DNA of 64,000 nucleotides from Candidatus Paralachnospira caecorum (GCA_904379015.1 CAJFHG010000001.1:62001-126000); one strand, 5' to 3'; shown: positions 53,497 to 62,293, numbered from the stretch's first letter. Program-made: numbers and translations. The notes: a model not told the origin generated them from the sequence alone.

Positions 53497-54207
53497 TTAT
53501 CTGCTTCCCGGCTCCTTTACCTTCCCTCCCACGAACCGCACGGCTGCCGCCGCCAGGATGCGGGTCGGGTCCAGGTTTGGCCGGCTGATCTGAAACTGCT
53601 CGAACGCCACCGGAAGCTCCGTGCAGCCGAGGATCAGCACCTCGGCCCCCTTCCCCTCCAGCTCGTCCATGGCGCCGTTGAACCCGTCCAGGCTGATGGT
53701 CAGGTCCCCGGCCTTGATCCCCTTATAGATCACATCCATCACATGCTTCTGGCCTTCCTCCGAGGGGGAGATCAGCTCCATCCCGTATTTCCTGAAGGCT
53801 TTCCCGTATACGCCCGAACGGCATGTCCCGTCCGTGGCCAGAAGCCCCGCCTTCCGGATCCCCAGGCGGTCCGCCTCCTTCGCCGTCTCCTCGATCATGT
53901 GCAGGAACGGCGTCCGGACAAACCGGGTCACCTGGTCATAAAAATAGTGGGCCGTGTTGCAGGGCATGATGAGCACATCCGCACCCATGCACTCCAGCCT
54001 GAGGGCGCTCCTCACCATCTCCGGCACCGGGTCCGCCCCGCCGCTTAAGATCGCCGCGGTCCGGTCCGGGATCTCCGTGTTGCTGTCCACACAGACCCGG
54101 ATATGCTCCTGGTCCGTCCCCGCCTCCGTCACCTCCACCACCTTATGGAACAGGTCGCAGGTCGCCAGCGGACCCATCCCGCCCAGGATCCCTATGGTCT
54201 TCTTCAT
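53497..54207 (-). CDS. Aspartate/glutamate racemase-family protein
   Basis: A 236-residue cofactor-independent racemase. The two catalytic Cys are in IMPCNTAHYF and ILGCTELPVAF; the N-terminus KTIGILGGMGPLAT is typical. It would interconvert D- and L-forms, probably of aspartate or glutamate. It sits 17 nt before the aminotransferase start, suggesting it feeds L-substrate to it. GGGAGG precedes the ATG. Confidence 0.92.
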   Translation of the reverse strand: MKKTIGILGGMGPLATCDLFHKVVEVTEAGTDQEHIRVCVDSNTEIPDRTAAILSGGADPVPEMVRSALRLECMGADVLIMPCNTAHYFYDQVTRFVRTPFLHMIEETAKEADRLGIRKAGLLATDGTCRSGVYGKAFRKYGMELISPSEEGQKHVMDVIYKGIKAGDLTISLDGFNGAMDELEGKGAEVLILGCTELPVAFEQFQISRPNLDPTRILAAAAVRFVGGKVKEPGSR

Positions 54208-54222
54208 ATGCCGCCTCCCGTC

Positions 54223-54429
54223 CTATGCGTCCTTTTCAATGTGGATCACAAAGTCAGGACAAGATGTCTCGCACTGGCCGCACTGGATGCAGTCCTCCGG
54301 GCGCGCTGCCTCCACATAGTTATAGCCCTTCCGGTTCACATGATGGGTGATCTCAAACACATGTTTCGGGCAGATGCTGATACAGATCCTGCAGCTCTTG
54401 CAGAGCTCCTTATCGATATATACCGCCAT
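54223..54429 (-). CDS. korD: 2-oxoacid:ferredoxin oxidoreductase delta subunit (2x[4Fe-4S] ferredoxin)
   Basis: A 68-residue ferredoxin with two cluster motifs: CKSCRICISICP and CIQCGQCETSCP. It carries electrons from the thiamine-bound intermediate to soluble ferredoxin. It is set apart from the other subunits by sucCD, yet no other partner is near. I start at the ATG at 54429 with AAGGAG 10 nt upstream; ten further codons are possible. Confidence 0.88.
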   Translation of the reverse strand: MAVYIDKELCKSCRICISICPKHVFEITHHVNRKGYNYVEAARPEDCIQCGQCETSCPDFVIHIEKDA

Positions 54430-54530
54430 GATGCTTTCTCTCCTTCCGCGGGGCGCCAAATGGCCCCCGCCTGTTCTCGCGCTTTTCTCCGGCGCCTTCC
54501 CGGCGCCCTTCCATCCTCTGTCCTCCTGCC

Positions 54531-55397
54531 TTACAGGAATCTGCGGACGGTCTCCACCAACTCCGCCGGGTCCTTCACCACATGGACCCCTGCGTCTCTG
54601 AGGGCCGCGATCTTCGTCTCCGCGGTCCCCACGTTCCCGCTCACGATGGCGCCCGCGTGGCCCAGGCTCTTCCCCTGGGGCGCATGCCGCCCTACGATCA
54701 GGGACACCACGGGCTTCGTCACATGGGACCTGATATAGGCTGCCGCGTTCTCCTCGGATCCGCCGCCGATCTCCCCCAACAGGACAATCACGTCCGTATC
54801 CGGGTCCTCCTCATAGAGGGCTACCGCATCTTTCTGAGTAAATCCCCACAGGGGTCCCCCGCCGATGGCTGTCACGCAGGACTGACCGATCCCTGCGTCT
54901 GTCAGGGTTTTCCCGATCTCATAGGACAGTGCCCCGCTTTTCGAGACGACCCCAACCCGGCCCGGCATGAAGAACCGCACCGGATGGGCTCCTGCCTTGC
55001 AGATGCCCGGCGCGATCACGCCGGCGCACCCCGGCCCCACGAGGACGGTGTCATGGGCTTTCGCATAAGCGATGATTTCCACCACATCGTGGAGGGCGAT
55101 CTCCTCTGTCGTCAGGATCAGCACCTGGATCCCCGCGTCAATGGCCTCAAAGCAGGAATCCTTTGCCGCCTTCGGCGGCACAAAGCTGATCACGGTATCA
55201 AACTCATGCTCTGCCTTCGCCTCCGCGACATAATCATAGACGGGAATCCCGTATAATTCCTGGCCCCCCTTCCCCGGCGTCACGCCGGCCACGATTCGGG
55301 TCCCCGCCTCCAGCATGGCCTTCGTCTGGAGGGAGCCGGATTTCCCTGTCATTGCCTGTACCAGGACCTTCGTGTCCTTTCCCACTAAGATCGCCAT
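54531..55397 (-). CDS. sucD: Succinyl-CoA synthetase-type alpha subunit
   Basis: A 288-residue acyl-CoA ligase subunit. CoA-binding N-domain: MTGKSGSLQTKAMLEAGTRIVAGVTPGKGG; GPGCAGVIAPGICKAG; SKSGALSYEIG; and the phospho-His in LGHAGAIVSG. With SucC it turns an acyl-CoA, phosphate and ADP or GDP into acid, CoA and NTP. The ATG overlaps the sucC stop (TGATG) with AGGAGG 7 nt upstream. The 39 codons of open frame before it are rejected. Confidence 0.92.
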   Translation of the reverse strand: MAILVGKDTKVLVQAMTGKSGSLQTKAMLEAGTRIVAGVTPGKGGQELYGIPVYDYVAEAKAEHEFDTVISFVPPKAAKDSCFEAIDAGIQVLILTTEEIALHDVVEIIAYAKAHDTVLVGPGCAGVIAPGICKAGAHPVRFFMPGRVGVVSKSGALSYEIGKTLTDAGIGQSCVTAIGGGPLWGFTQKDAVALYEEDPDTDVIVLLGEIGGGSEENAAAYIRSHVTKPVVSLIVGRHAPQGKSLGHAGAIVSGNVGTAETKIAALRDAGVHVVKDPAELVETVRRFL

Positions 55398-56521
55398 CAC
55401 TGCACCTCCTTTGTCCGGCGGACCAGTTCCTTCACCGTATCCATTAAAACGCGGTAGGTCGGCATCCCCGCCTCTTCCATGGTCGCGAGCCCCACTTCCT
55501 CCATGGTCCCGCACATCCTCGTATAGATGGGAATGTCCACCTTGTGCTCCTTCACATACCGGGTGATGCCAAGGGCCATGTTATCCATCCGGTTGAACCC
55601 GCCGATCAGCACAATGAGCACGCCCTTCACCTCCGGGTGACCCGACAGGGTCAGCTCCATGGCGCGGTACATGACCTCCTCCGTGGTCATACCGCCCAGC
55701 TCGCAGAAGCTTGCCACGCGCCCTCCCGCATCGTTTAGGAGGTCCAGAGTCAGCATCCCGGTCCCGGCCCCGTCTGAAATCAGGCCCAGGTCCCCGTCCA
55801 GAGGCACATAGGTAATGGTGGTCGCTTCCTTCTCCGGTGCCTCATAGCGATAGAGCCGCTTTCTCGCTTCTTCAAGCTGCGCCATCTTCCCTTCCATATG
55901 GGACGCGTGATCGTCGATGACAAACTTGGAATCCATGGCCACCAGCTTCCCCTTCACGGTTCCCAGGGGATTGATCTCCACCAAAAGGGCACCTGCATGG
56001 AAAAAGGCCTTCTCCACCTGTCTCACCAGGGAAAACAGGTCTTTTTTATCCTCTGCCCGGAGTTTCTTCGCCAGGTAGCTTAACTGGTAGTCCTTTAACC
56101 CCGTAAAGGGATCGATTGGCAGCTTCACGATCTCCTCCGGGTGCTCCTTAGACACCGTCTCGATGTCCATGCCGCCCATTCGGCTGGCGATCAGGGTCGG
56201 CTCTGACACTCCCTGCAGAGTGATGGACAGATAAAACTCCTTCTCCGCCTTCACCATCTGCTCCGCCAGAAGCCCGTGGACCCGGTGCCCTTTGATCTCC
56301 ATGCGGAGGATCTCCCCCGCGTACCTTCTGTATTCTTCTTCATTCCGGCAGACCTTCACACCGCCTGCCTTTCCTCTCCCGCCGGTCATGACCTGCGCCT
56401 TCAGCACAAAGGGGAAGGGCAGGGGGGCCGGCTCGTCCGGGGAGGTGATGAGCCGGCTTTCCGGCACCGGGATCCCGTATTCCCGCATCAGCTGCTTTCC
56501 TTCATATTCAAATAGATTCAT
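55397..56521 (-). CDS. sucC: Succinyl-CoA synthetase-type beta subunit
   Basis: A 374-residue ATP-grasp subunit: MNLFEYEGKQLMREYGIPVPES, KAQVMTGGRGKAGGVKVC, EINPLGTVKGKLVAMDSKFVIDDHA and DLGLISDGAGTGMLTLDL cover the nucleotide and subunit contacts. Together with sucD it probably conserves energy from the acyl-CoA made by the adjacent oxidoreductase. TAAGGAG precedes the ATG. Substrate could be succinyl-CoA or another acyl-CoA. Confidence 0.92.
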   Translation of the reverse strand: MNLFEYEGKQLMREYGIPVPESRLITSPDEPAPLPFPFVLKAQVMTGGRGKAGGVKVCRNEEEYRRYAGEILRMEIKGHRVHGLLAEQMVKAEKEFYLSITLQGVSEPTLIASRMGGMDIETVSKEHPEEIVKLPIDPFTGLKDYQLSYLAKKLRAEDKKDLFSLVRQVEKAFFHAGALLVEINPLGTVKGKLVAMDSKFVIDDHASHMEGKMAQLEEARKRLYRYEAPEKEATTITYVPLDGDLGLISDGAGTGMLTLDLLNDAGGRVASFCELGGMTTEEVMYRAMELTLSGHPEVKGVLIVLIGGFNRMDNMALGITRYVKEHKVDIPIYTRMCGTMEEVGLATMEEAGMPTYRVLMDTVKELVRRTKEVQ

Positions 56522-56533
56522 GGCTTCTCCTTA

Positions 56534-57088
56534 TTAATGATAAAGGCCGTGCTCCTTCGCGTAGGCGGCACCTGCCTCCACTGCCTGGAAATTCAGTTCC
56601 GTAAACCTGGGGTTGACCGTGTCCTTCACCACGTCCAGGAGGTCCTGGTGGCCGATGATGCCCATGGACTCGCTCAAGAATCCCAGCATGACCATGTTGG
56701 CCGCCATCCGGTTCCCCAGGTCCACCGCGATCTGGGTCGCGGGGACCTCAAAGGTGGTCCGGATGGGACGCACCAGCTCCGTCACCAGGCCCGGGTCGAT
56801 CACCAGCACCCCGTCCTCCTCCAGGGTGGGGATGTATTTCTCGTAGGCCGTCTGGAACATCGCCACCAGGAGGTTCTTCTTCTCCGCCACGGGGGAATTG
56901 ATGGGCTTCCTGTCGATGATCAGCTCCGCCTGGCACTGGCCGCCCCGGGCCTCCGAGCCGTAGGACTGGGTCTGCACCGCGTACAGGTCCCCCTTGGTCA
57001 CTGCCGTTGTTCCTAAGATTACCGCAGACAGGATGATGCCCTGCCCTCCGAAACCGCATAACGTTATTCTCTGGGGATATGTAACCAC
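56534..57088 (-). CDS. korC: 2-oxoacid:ferredoxin oxidoreductase gamma subunit
   Basis: A 184-residue subunit with the hallmark CGFGGQGIILSAVILG, QSYGSEARGGQCQAELII and VPATQIAVDLGNRMAANMVMLG. It belongs to the domain that binds acceptor CoA-side structure in the four-subunit enzyme. GTG start with GGAGGAG upstream. In order korA-korB-korC. Confidence 0.93.
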   Translation of the reverse strand: MVTYPQRITLCGFGGQGIILSAVILGTTAVTKGDLYAVQTQSYGSEARGGQCQAELIIDRKPINSPVAEKKNLLVAMFQTAYEKYIPTLEEDGVLVIDPGLVTELVRPIRTTFEVPATQIAVDLGNRMAANMVMLGFLSESMGIIGHQDLLDVVKDTVNPRFTELNFQAVEAGAAYAKEHGLYH

Positions 57089-57101
57089 GCTCTTCTCCTC
57101 C

Positions 57102-57911
57102 TTACATCAGTTCGTTGGTGCCTTCGTAGACCGGCTTTTCCACTCGGATATATTCCCCGCACCGCAGCTTCCCTTCCAGCTCCTCCGGGGCCATCTTCTT
57201 TGCCTGGGCGTCCGTATAGGTGTGCTCCTTGATCCACTGGATCACCGCGATGGGATCCCCGGTCTTCAGGGCGTACCGCCCGAAATGGGTCGGGCACTGG
57301 GACACGATCTCGATCAGGGAGAACCCACGGTGCCTGAGCGCCCGCTCCATGGCCTTTTTGCACTGGACCGGCTGGGCCGTGGTCCACCGCTCCACATGGG
57401 TCGCGCCTGCCGCCTGAGCCAGAGCGCACACATCAAACCGGGGCTCAGCGCTCCCATAAGGGGTCGTCATGGTCCGCGCCTTCTCCGGAGTGGTGGGGGC
57501 CACCTGCCCTCCCGTCATGGCGAAGTTCATGTTGTTTACCATCACCACCGTCACATCCAGGTTTCTTCTGGCCGCGTGGATCAGGTGGTTCCCGCCGATC
57601 GAGGCGATATCCCCGTCTCCCGCAAAAATCACCACCGGCACCTCCGGCTTCATCATCTTTACGCCGGTCGCCCATGCCAGGGTTCTGCCGTGCACCCCGT
57701 GGAACATGTCGGTCTTGATATAGACCGGGATCCTCGCCGTGCATCCCACGCCCGCAATGTGCACCATCCGTCCCGGGTCCATGTCAAGCTCCTCCAGGGC
57801 CTGCATGTAATAATTCAGTACCTGCCCGCACCCGCACCCGGAGCAGAAAAAGTGCGGCAGCTTCTCCGGCCTTAAATACTTCCTCCTGGGATTGATCTTC
57901 AGTTCGCTCAT
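57102..57911 (-). CDS. korB: 2-oxoacid:ferredoxin oxidoreductase beta subunit (TPP-binding)
   Basis: A 269-residue subunit binding thiamine diphosphate and Mg: PHFFCSGCGCGQVLNYY, GRTLAWATGVKMMKPE, and the TPP motif FAGDGDIASIGGNHLIHAARRN ending VNN, with NFAMTGGQVAPTT after it. It is closest to the 2-oxoglutarate-type enzymes by eye, but branched-chain or arylpyruvate enzymes cannot be excluded. GGGGGT near the korA stop serves as ribosome site. Confidence 0.93.
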   Translation of the reverse strand: MSELKINPRRKYLRPEKLPHFFCSGCGCGQVLNYYMQALEELDMDPGRMVHIAGVGCTARIPVYIKTDMFHGVHGRTLAWATGVKMMKPEVPVVIFAGDGDIASIGGNHLIHAARRNLDVTVVMVNNMNFAMTGGQVAPTTPEKARTMTTPYGSAEPRFDVCALAQAAGATHVERWTTAQPVQCKKAMERALRHRGFSLIEIVSQCPTHFGRYALKTGDPIAVIQWIKEHTYTDAQAKKMAPEELEGKLRCGEYIRVEKPVYEGTNELM

Positions 57912-57912
57912 C

Positions 57913-59067
57913 TTACCGGACCCCCTTCTTAATCTCTTCTAATATCTCGTAGGCTGTGTGCACCAGACCAAGGTTCTTGGTGACCGGGATGACGCCGCAC
58001 CGGCCTGCGGCCACTCTCCTGATCTCGTTCACATATTTCCCCATATTCATCTCCACCGCAAAGATCTTCGATACCTGCCCTGCTATCTCGGCGATGGCCT
58101 TCTCGGGCACCGGCCATACGTTGCACAGCTTCAGCACGCCCGCTTTGATCCCCGATTCCCGGGCAAGCTCAGCCGCCTCGATGGCCGGCCGCACCTCGCT
58201 CCCGTAGGCAATGAGGGCATACTCCGCATCGTCCATGTAGAACTTTTCCGTCCTGCAGATCCGGTCCGCGTTCTCCCGCACCTTCCCGCAGATCCGCTTG
58301 TACAGGCGGTCAAACACCACCGGATCCCAGTCGATCCCGCCCTTCTCGTCATGGGGATTCAGGGAATAGATCGTCTGGTATCCCTCCGCCAGGGGCGCTA
58401 TGTCTGGACAGCCGTATTCTGGCGCCGCGAAGGGCAGATACTCCTCCGGGGGCAGGCTCGTATAGGTCCTCTCATACAGGTCGATAGCCGATGCCTCAGG
58501 GATATCCAGCCGCTCCCTCATCAGGGCGATGGTCGTCTCGGACATGACAATGACCGGGTTCCGGTATTCCTCCGCCAGATTGAAGGCCCATATGGTGTAG
58601 TCATAAAGCTCCTGGACGGAAGAGGGACATACCACGATGGCTTCATAATCGCCGCTGGCACCGTACCGCATCTGGTAAACGTCCGCCTGGCTCGCGTAAT
58701 TTTCCCCGCGGCACCTCTGCACGTCCGCGATCACCAGGGGCGCCTCCACCGTATAGGCATAGCCGAGGCCCTCCTGCATGTAGTTGTAGCCGGCGCTGGC
58801 AGTGGCAGTCATGACCTTGCCCCCTGCCAGGGATGCGCCTGTGCAGGCAAAGATCGAAAACAGTTCATCCTCTCCCTGGACAAACTTCCCGCCCACCTCG
58901 GGCAGCCTTTGGGACATCCGCTCGGAAATCTCGTTGGCAGGCGTGATCGGGTATCCGCCAAAGAAGTTACATCCGGCGCTGATCGCCCCTTCCACCAGTG
59001 CGTAATTGCCCAGCATGAAATGTACGCCGGTCTTGACACGGTCCTTTGATGCTTTTACGATTGGCAT
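57913..59067 (-). CDS. korA: 2-oxoacid:ferredoxin oxidoreductase alpha subunit
   Basis: A 384-residue subunit: NYALVEGAISAGCNFFGGYPITPANEISERM at the pyrimidine-binding domain, TATASAGYNYMQEGLGYAYTVEAPLVIADVQR, and ALIAYGSEVRPAIEAAELARE in domain II. With korB-D it decarboxylates a 2-oxo acid to acyl-CoA and reduces ferredoxin. The ATG at 59067 has AAGGAG 7 nt upstream. First gene of the operon, under a promoter with a buried palindrome. Confidence 0.93.
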   Translation of the reverse strand: MPIVKASKDRVKTGVHFMLGNYALVEGAISAGCNFFGGYPITPANEISERMSQRLPEVGGKFVQGEDELFSIFACTGASLAGGKVMTATASAGYNYMQEGLGYAYTVEAPLVIADVQRCRGENYASQADVYQMRYGASGDYEAIVVCPSSVQELYDYTIWAFNLAEEYRNPVIVMSETTIALMRERLDIPEASAIDLYERTYTSLPPEEYLPFAAPEYGCPDIAPLAEGYQTIYSLNPHDEKGGIDWDPVVFDRLYKRICGKVRENADRICRTEKFYMDDAEYALIAYGSEVRPAIEAAELARESGIKAGVLKLCNVWPVPEKAIAEIAGQVSKIFAVEMNMGKYVNEIRRVAAGRCGVIPVTKNLGLVHTAYEILEEIKKGVR

Positions 59068-59121
59068 ATTCGTTCTCCTTTCTCCACTATCCTTCCCCTT
59101 TTGATAGTTTTCCTTTTGTCC

Positions 59122-59150
59122 ATTATATATTGTCGACAAAACATAGTCAA
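59122..59150 (-). promoter_or_regulatory. korA promoter with GntR-type operator in the spacer
   Basis: TTGACT (59145-59150) and TATAAT (59122-59127) at 17 bp on the minus strand. The palindrome TTGTCGACAA (59130-59139) lies wholly in the spacer, so a bound repressor would block polymerase. The rest of the gap up to 59307 is AT rich and shows no gene. Confidence 0.75.
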
Positions 59151-59307
59151 GAATATAATCATCTGTTTTTAAAAAAATCGCACAAAGATTCTATTACGTT
59201 TTTAATATCCTGCCTATTTAACATAAGTATCCTCCCTTTTCAATATATTATTGGCAAATGTCTGCTCATGCAGGCATGGCATCCGCTTGACAGACTGAAA
59301 ATAAGAT

Positions 59308-59338
59308 AAGGCGCACTTCCATTTAGGAAATGCGCCTT
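59308..59338 (-). terminator. Intrinsic terminator after leuS
   Basis: AAGGCGCA..TTCC pairs with GGAA..TGCGCCTT around a short AT loop; ATCTTATTTTC follows on the minus strand, ~90 nt after the leuS stop. Confidence 0.8.
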
Positions 59339-59430
59339 CGCAATTCAATCAGTCAATGCTGTTATCCGTTGCCCTATTCTCTCATCTTTTGAGAAAAAAG
59401 TCAATCCCCGTCCGCAGCATTTCTGCCATT

Positions 59431-61845
59431 TTATTTTACCACAATATTGATGATCCTGCCGGGAACATAAATCTCTTTTACAATCGTCCCTGTCAGTTTG
59501 CTTCCAAGAGCTTCCCTTCCTGCCGCCAGAGCAGCCTCTTTGTCCAGATCCACAGGAATGGTGATCACGCATCTGGTCTTTCCGTTGATCTGAACGGCAA
59601 TCTCCTTCTCGTCATCCGCCATTTTCTCTTCATCATACTTCGGCCATGTGTTGTTTTCAAATACACTGTTCTCATGGCCCAGTCTGCTCCACAGCTCTTC
59701 GCTGATATGGGGAGCGAAGGGCGCCAGCATGGTCACTGCGGTCTCCAGCGTTTCTTTGTCCACTCCGCCTTCCTTCTTGGCGATGGCGATCATCTTGTTC
59801 GTATATTCCATGAATCCGCTGACCACCGTATTCAGACTGAAGCTTTCCAGGCGGCTGGTGATCTCATAAACCATTTTATGGCGAAGCTTCTCCATCTCCT
59901 TGGTCGGAGCCACATCCGCCTCAATGCTGTCAAGAACCAGGGTCCAGAATCTGTTCAGGAAACGGTTGACGCCGTCGATGCCTCTCTCGTCCCATTCAGA
60001 ATCCAGTTCCGGCGGTCCCACAAACAGCTCGTACATTCTCAGAGAATCACAGCCGTAATCCCGCACCAGATCATCAGGGGACACCACATTGCCCTTGGAT
60101 TTGCTCATCTTGATGCCGTTCTTTCCGGTGATCATGCCCTGGTTGAACAGCTTGGTAAAGGGTTCGTCAAAATCCACCACTCCGATGTCGTGAAGGAATT
60201 TCGTATAGAATCTGGAATAAAGAAGATGCAGCACCGCGTGCTCCACACCGCCGATATACATATCAACGGGAAGATATTTGTCTGCTTTTTCTTTGGAAAC
60301 CAGTTCCTGATCATTTTTATTGTCCACATAGCGGAGGAAATACCAGGAGGAACCTGCCCACTGAGGCATGGTATTGGTCTCTCTCTTGGCCGGACGCCCG
60401 CAGACAGGACAAGTCGTGTTCACCCATTCATCGATGGCTGCCAGCGGCGATTCGCCGGTGCCTGTGGGCTGGTAAGATTCCACATCCGGCAGAAGCAGCG
60501 GCAGCTCTTCCTCCGGTACCGGCACACAGCCGCAGTGATCACAGTGAATGATCGGGATCGGCTCACCCCAGTAGCGCTGTCTGGAGAACACCCAGTCACG
60601 CAGCTTATACTGAGTCGTCTTCTTTCCGAGTCCTCTCTCTTCCATAATATCCGGCACTTTGGATTTTGCTTCCTCTGAACTCATTCCGTTGAATTCACCG
60701 GAATTGATCATGATGCCCGGATTGGTATAAGCCTCCGTCAGATTGGGATTTTCCTTTCCGTCTGGGGAGATCACCTGGATGATCGGAATATGGAATTTCG
60801 TCGCGAACTCAAAGTCTCTGTCATCATGAGCAGGTACGCACATGATCGCTCCGGTACCATAATCGGCAAGTACATAATCCGACAGCCAGATCGGCACCTT
60901 CGCGCCGTTGATCGGATTGATGGCATAGCTTCCCGTGAACACACCGGTCTTTTCCTTATCCTGAAGACGGTCTACGTTGGATTTTGTGGAAGCCTGGTAA
61001 ATATAGTCTTCTACGGCCTGCTTCTGTTCCGGTGTGGCAAGCTTCGCCGCCATGGCATGTTCCGGAGCCAGTACCATAAAGGTCGCGCCGTAAAGGGTGT
61101 CGGGACGGGTCGTATAAACCTCAATGCTCTCATCTGTTCCGTCCACCTTGAAATTAATATCCGCGCCGTAGGATTTTCCGATCCAGTCTGTCTGCATCTT
61201 CTTAACCTTTTCCGGCCAGTCCAGCTTATCCAGATCGTTCAGCAGTCTGTCCGCGTAGGCGGTGATCTTCAGCATCCACTGCTTCAGATTCTTCTTTGTC
61301 ACCGGCGCGCCGCACCGCTCGCAGCATCCGTTTACCACTTCCTCATTGGCCAGACCGGTCTTACAGGAAGGGCACCAGTTAATGGGCATTTCTTTTTCAT
61401 AGGCAAGCCCCGCCTTAAACATTTTCACAAAGATCCACTGGGTCCATTTATAGAAAGACGGATCTGTCGTGTTGACTTCCATATCCCAGTCATAAATAGC
61501 CGCGATCTGTTTGATCTGTTCGCGGATATGATTGATGTTGTCAGCAGTCGATTTCGCGGGATGCTCTCCCATTTTGATCGCATAGTTTTCAGCGGGAAGG
61601 CCGAATGCGTCCCATCCCATGGGATGGATCAGATAATAGCCCTGCAGCATTTTGTAGCGGCTCCACACATCTGAAATCACATAGCCTCTCCAGTGTCCCA
61701 CATGAAGACCGTTCCCGGAGGGATAGGGGAACATGTCAAGACAGTAATACTTCGGCTTTTTGCCGTCGTTGACATTAATGGGATGCTCTTCCCATTTCTT
61801 TGTCCATTTCTTTTCCACTTCCTTATGGTTATAAGGGATAGCCAT
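59431..61845 (-). CDS. leuS: Leucyl-tRNA synthetase
   Basis: An 804-residue class I synthetase that charges tRNA-Leu. The HIGH-like motif is PYPSGNGLHVGHW; the zinc-binding CPSCKTGLANEE..CCERCG, the editing domain (about 220-420) with TRPDTLYGATFMVLAPEH, a second CDHCG..CPVCG Cys set, and KMSKSKGN are all present. The start ATG is 11 nt after AAAGGA. Expression is controlled by an upstream T-box. Confidence 0.97.
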   Translation of the reverse strand: MAIPYNHKEVEKKWTKKWEEHPINVNDGKKPKYYCLDMFPYPSGNGLHVGHWRGYVISDVWSRYKMLQGYYLIHPMGWDAFGLPAENYAIKMGEHPAKSTADNINHIREQIKQIAAIYDWDMEVNTTDPSFYKWTQWIFVKMFKAGLAYEKEMPINWCPSCKTGLANEEVVNGCCERCGAPVTKKNLKQWMLKITAYADRLLNDLDKLDWPEKVKKMQTDWIGKSYGADINFKVDGTDESIEVYTTRPDTLYGATFMVLAPEHAMAAKLATPEQKQAVEDYIYQASTKSNVDRLQDKEKTGVFTGSYAINPINGAKVPIWLSDYVLADYGTGAIMCVPAHDDRDFEFATKFHIPIIQVISPDGKENPNLTEAYTNPGIMINSGEFNGMSSEEAKSKVPDIMEERGLGKKTTQYKLRDWVFSRQRYWGEPIPIIHCDHCGCVPVPEEELPLLLPDVESYQPTGTGESPLAAIDEWVNTTCPVCGRPAKRETNTMPQWAGSSWYFLRYVDNKNDQELVSKEKADKYLPVDMYIGGVEHAVLHLLYSRFYTKFLHDIGVVDFDEPFTKLFNQGMITGKNGIKMSKSKGNVVSPDDLVRDYGCDSLRMYELFVGPPELDSEWDERGIDGVNRFLNRFWTLVLDSIEADVAPTKEMEKLRHKMVYEITSRLESFSLNTVVSGFMEYTNKMIAIAKKEGGVDKETLETAVTMLAPFAPHISEELWSRLGHENSVFENNTWPKYDEEKMADDEKEIAVQINGKTRCVITIPVDLDKEAALAAGREALGSKLTGTIVKEIYVPGRIINIVVK

Positions 61846-61874
61846 AGCAGATACGTCCTTTCTTCATACAATAT

Positions 61875-62155
61875 AAAAAGCCCTTTCTCTCTATAGATAT
61901 AGAGACGAAGGGGCCAGTCCGCGGTACCACTCTATTTCACAGCCAGACGCTGTGCACTCAATACTTCTGTAACGGGAAGAACCGCCGCATCCTACTTGGC
62001 AGGCAGCATAACGCCGGCTGTTGGGATACGGAACTCAGAGACCAGTTCAGGAAGATCCGGCAACTGCCTCTCACCGCCCGGCAGCTCTCTGATGCCTTGT
62101 CAATCCCTACTCTTTCTCTTCACTGTCTTTTGCTTTCTGCTTTTCTGCATATCTT
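61875..62155 (-). promoter_or_regulatory. T-box riboswitch leader of leuS
   Basis: The conserved T-box AGAGTGGTACCGCGG is at 61919-61933 (minus strand). It is followed by a terminator hairpin (61880-61913, CCCTT..TCTCTATA / TATAGAGA..AAGGG) and a TTTTT run. Uncharged tRNA-Leu should stabilise the antiterminator and allow leuS transcription. A CUC triplet near 62038-62040 is in the region expected for the specifier, but I did not fold stem I fully. Confidence 0.9.
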
Positions 62156-62160
62156 TGGTT

Positions 62161-62189
62161 ATTATACCTGCCGCGGCGCCGTTTGTCAA
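62161..62189 (-). promoter_or_regulatory. Promoter of leuS
   Basis: TTGACA (62184-62189) and TATAAT (62161-62166) with a 17-bp GC-rich spacer on the minus strand; a consensus sigma-A promoter giving a ~310-nt leader. Confidence 0.9.
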
Positions 62190-62264
62190 GCGCTCCTCTT
62201 TCGTTCCTCCGCCTTTCCCGGAAGCTCATTGTTCTTTTTTTGTATGTTTTTCCGAAAATTTGTG

Positions 62265-62293
62265 TTGACAAGCGAAGACTTATATAGTATAGT
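62265..62293 (+). promoter_or_regulatory. Promoter of the tRNA-Thr gene
   Basis: TTGACA (62265-62270) and TATAGT (62288-62293) at 17 bp on the plus strand, ~43 nt before the tRNA. It diverges from the leuS promoter. Confidence 0.85.

Noticed and set aside
52421..53593. Long plus-strand open frame (390 codons) opposite the aminotransferase
   Set aside because: Produced by the high GC of the block; composition is typical of antisense frames and the minus gene is certain.
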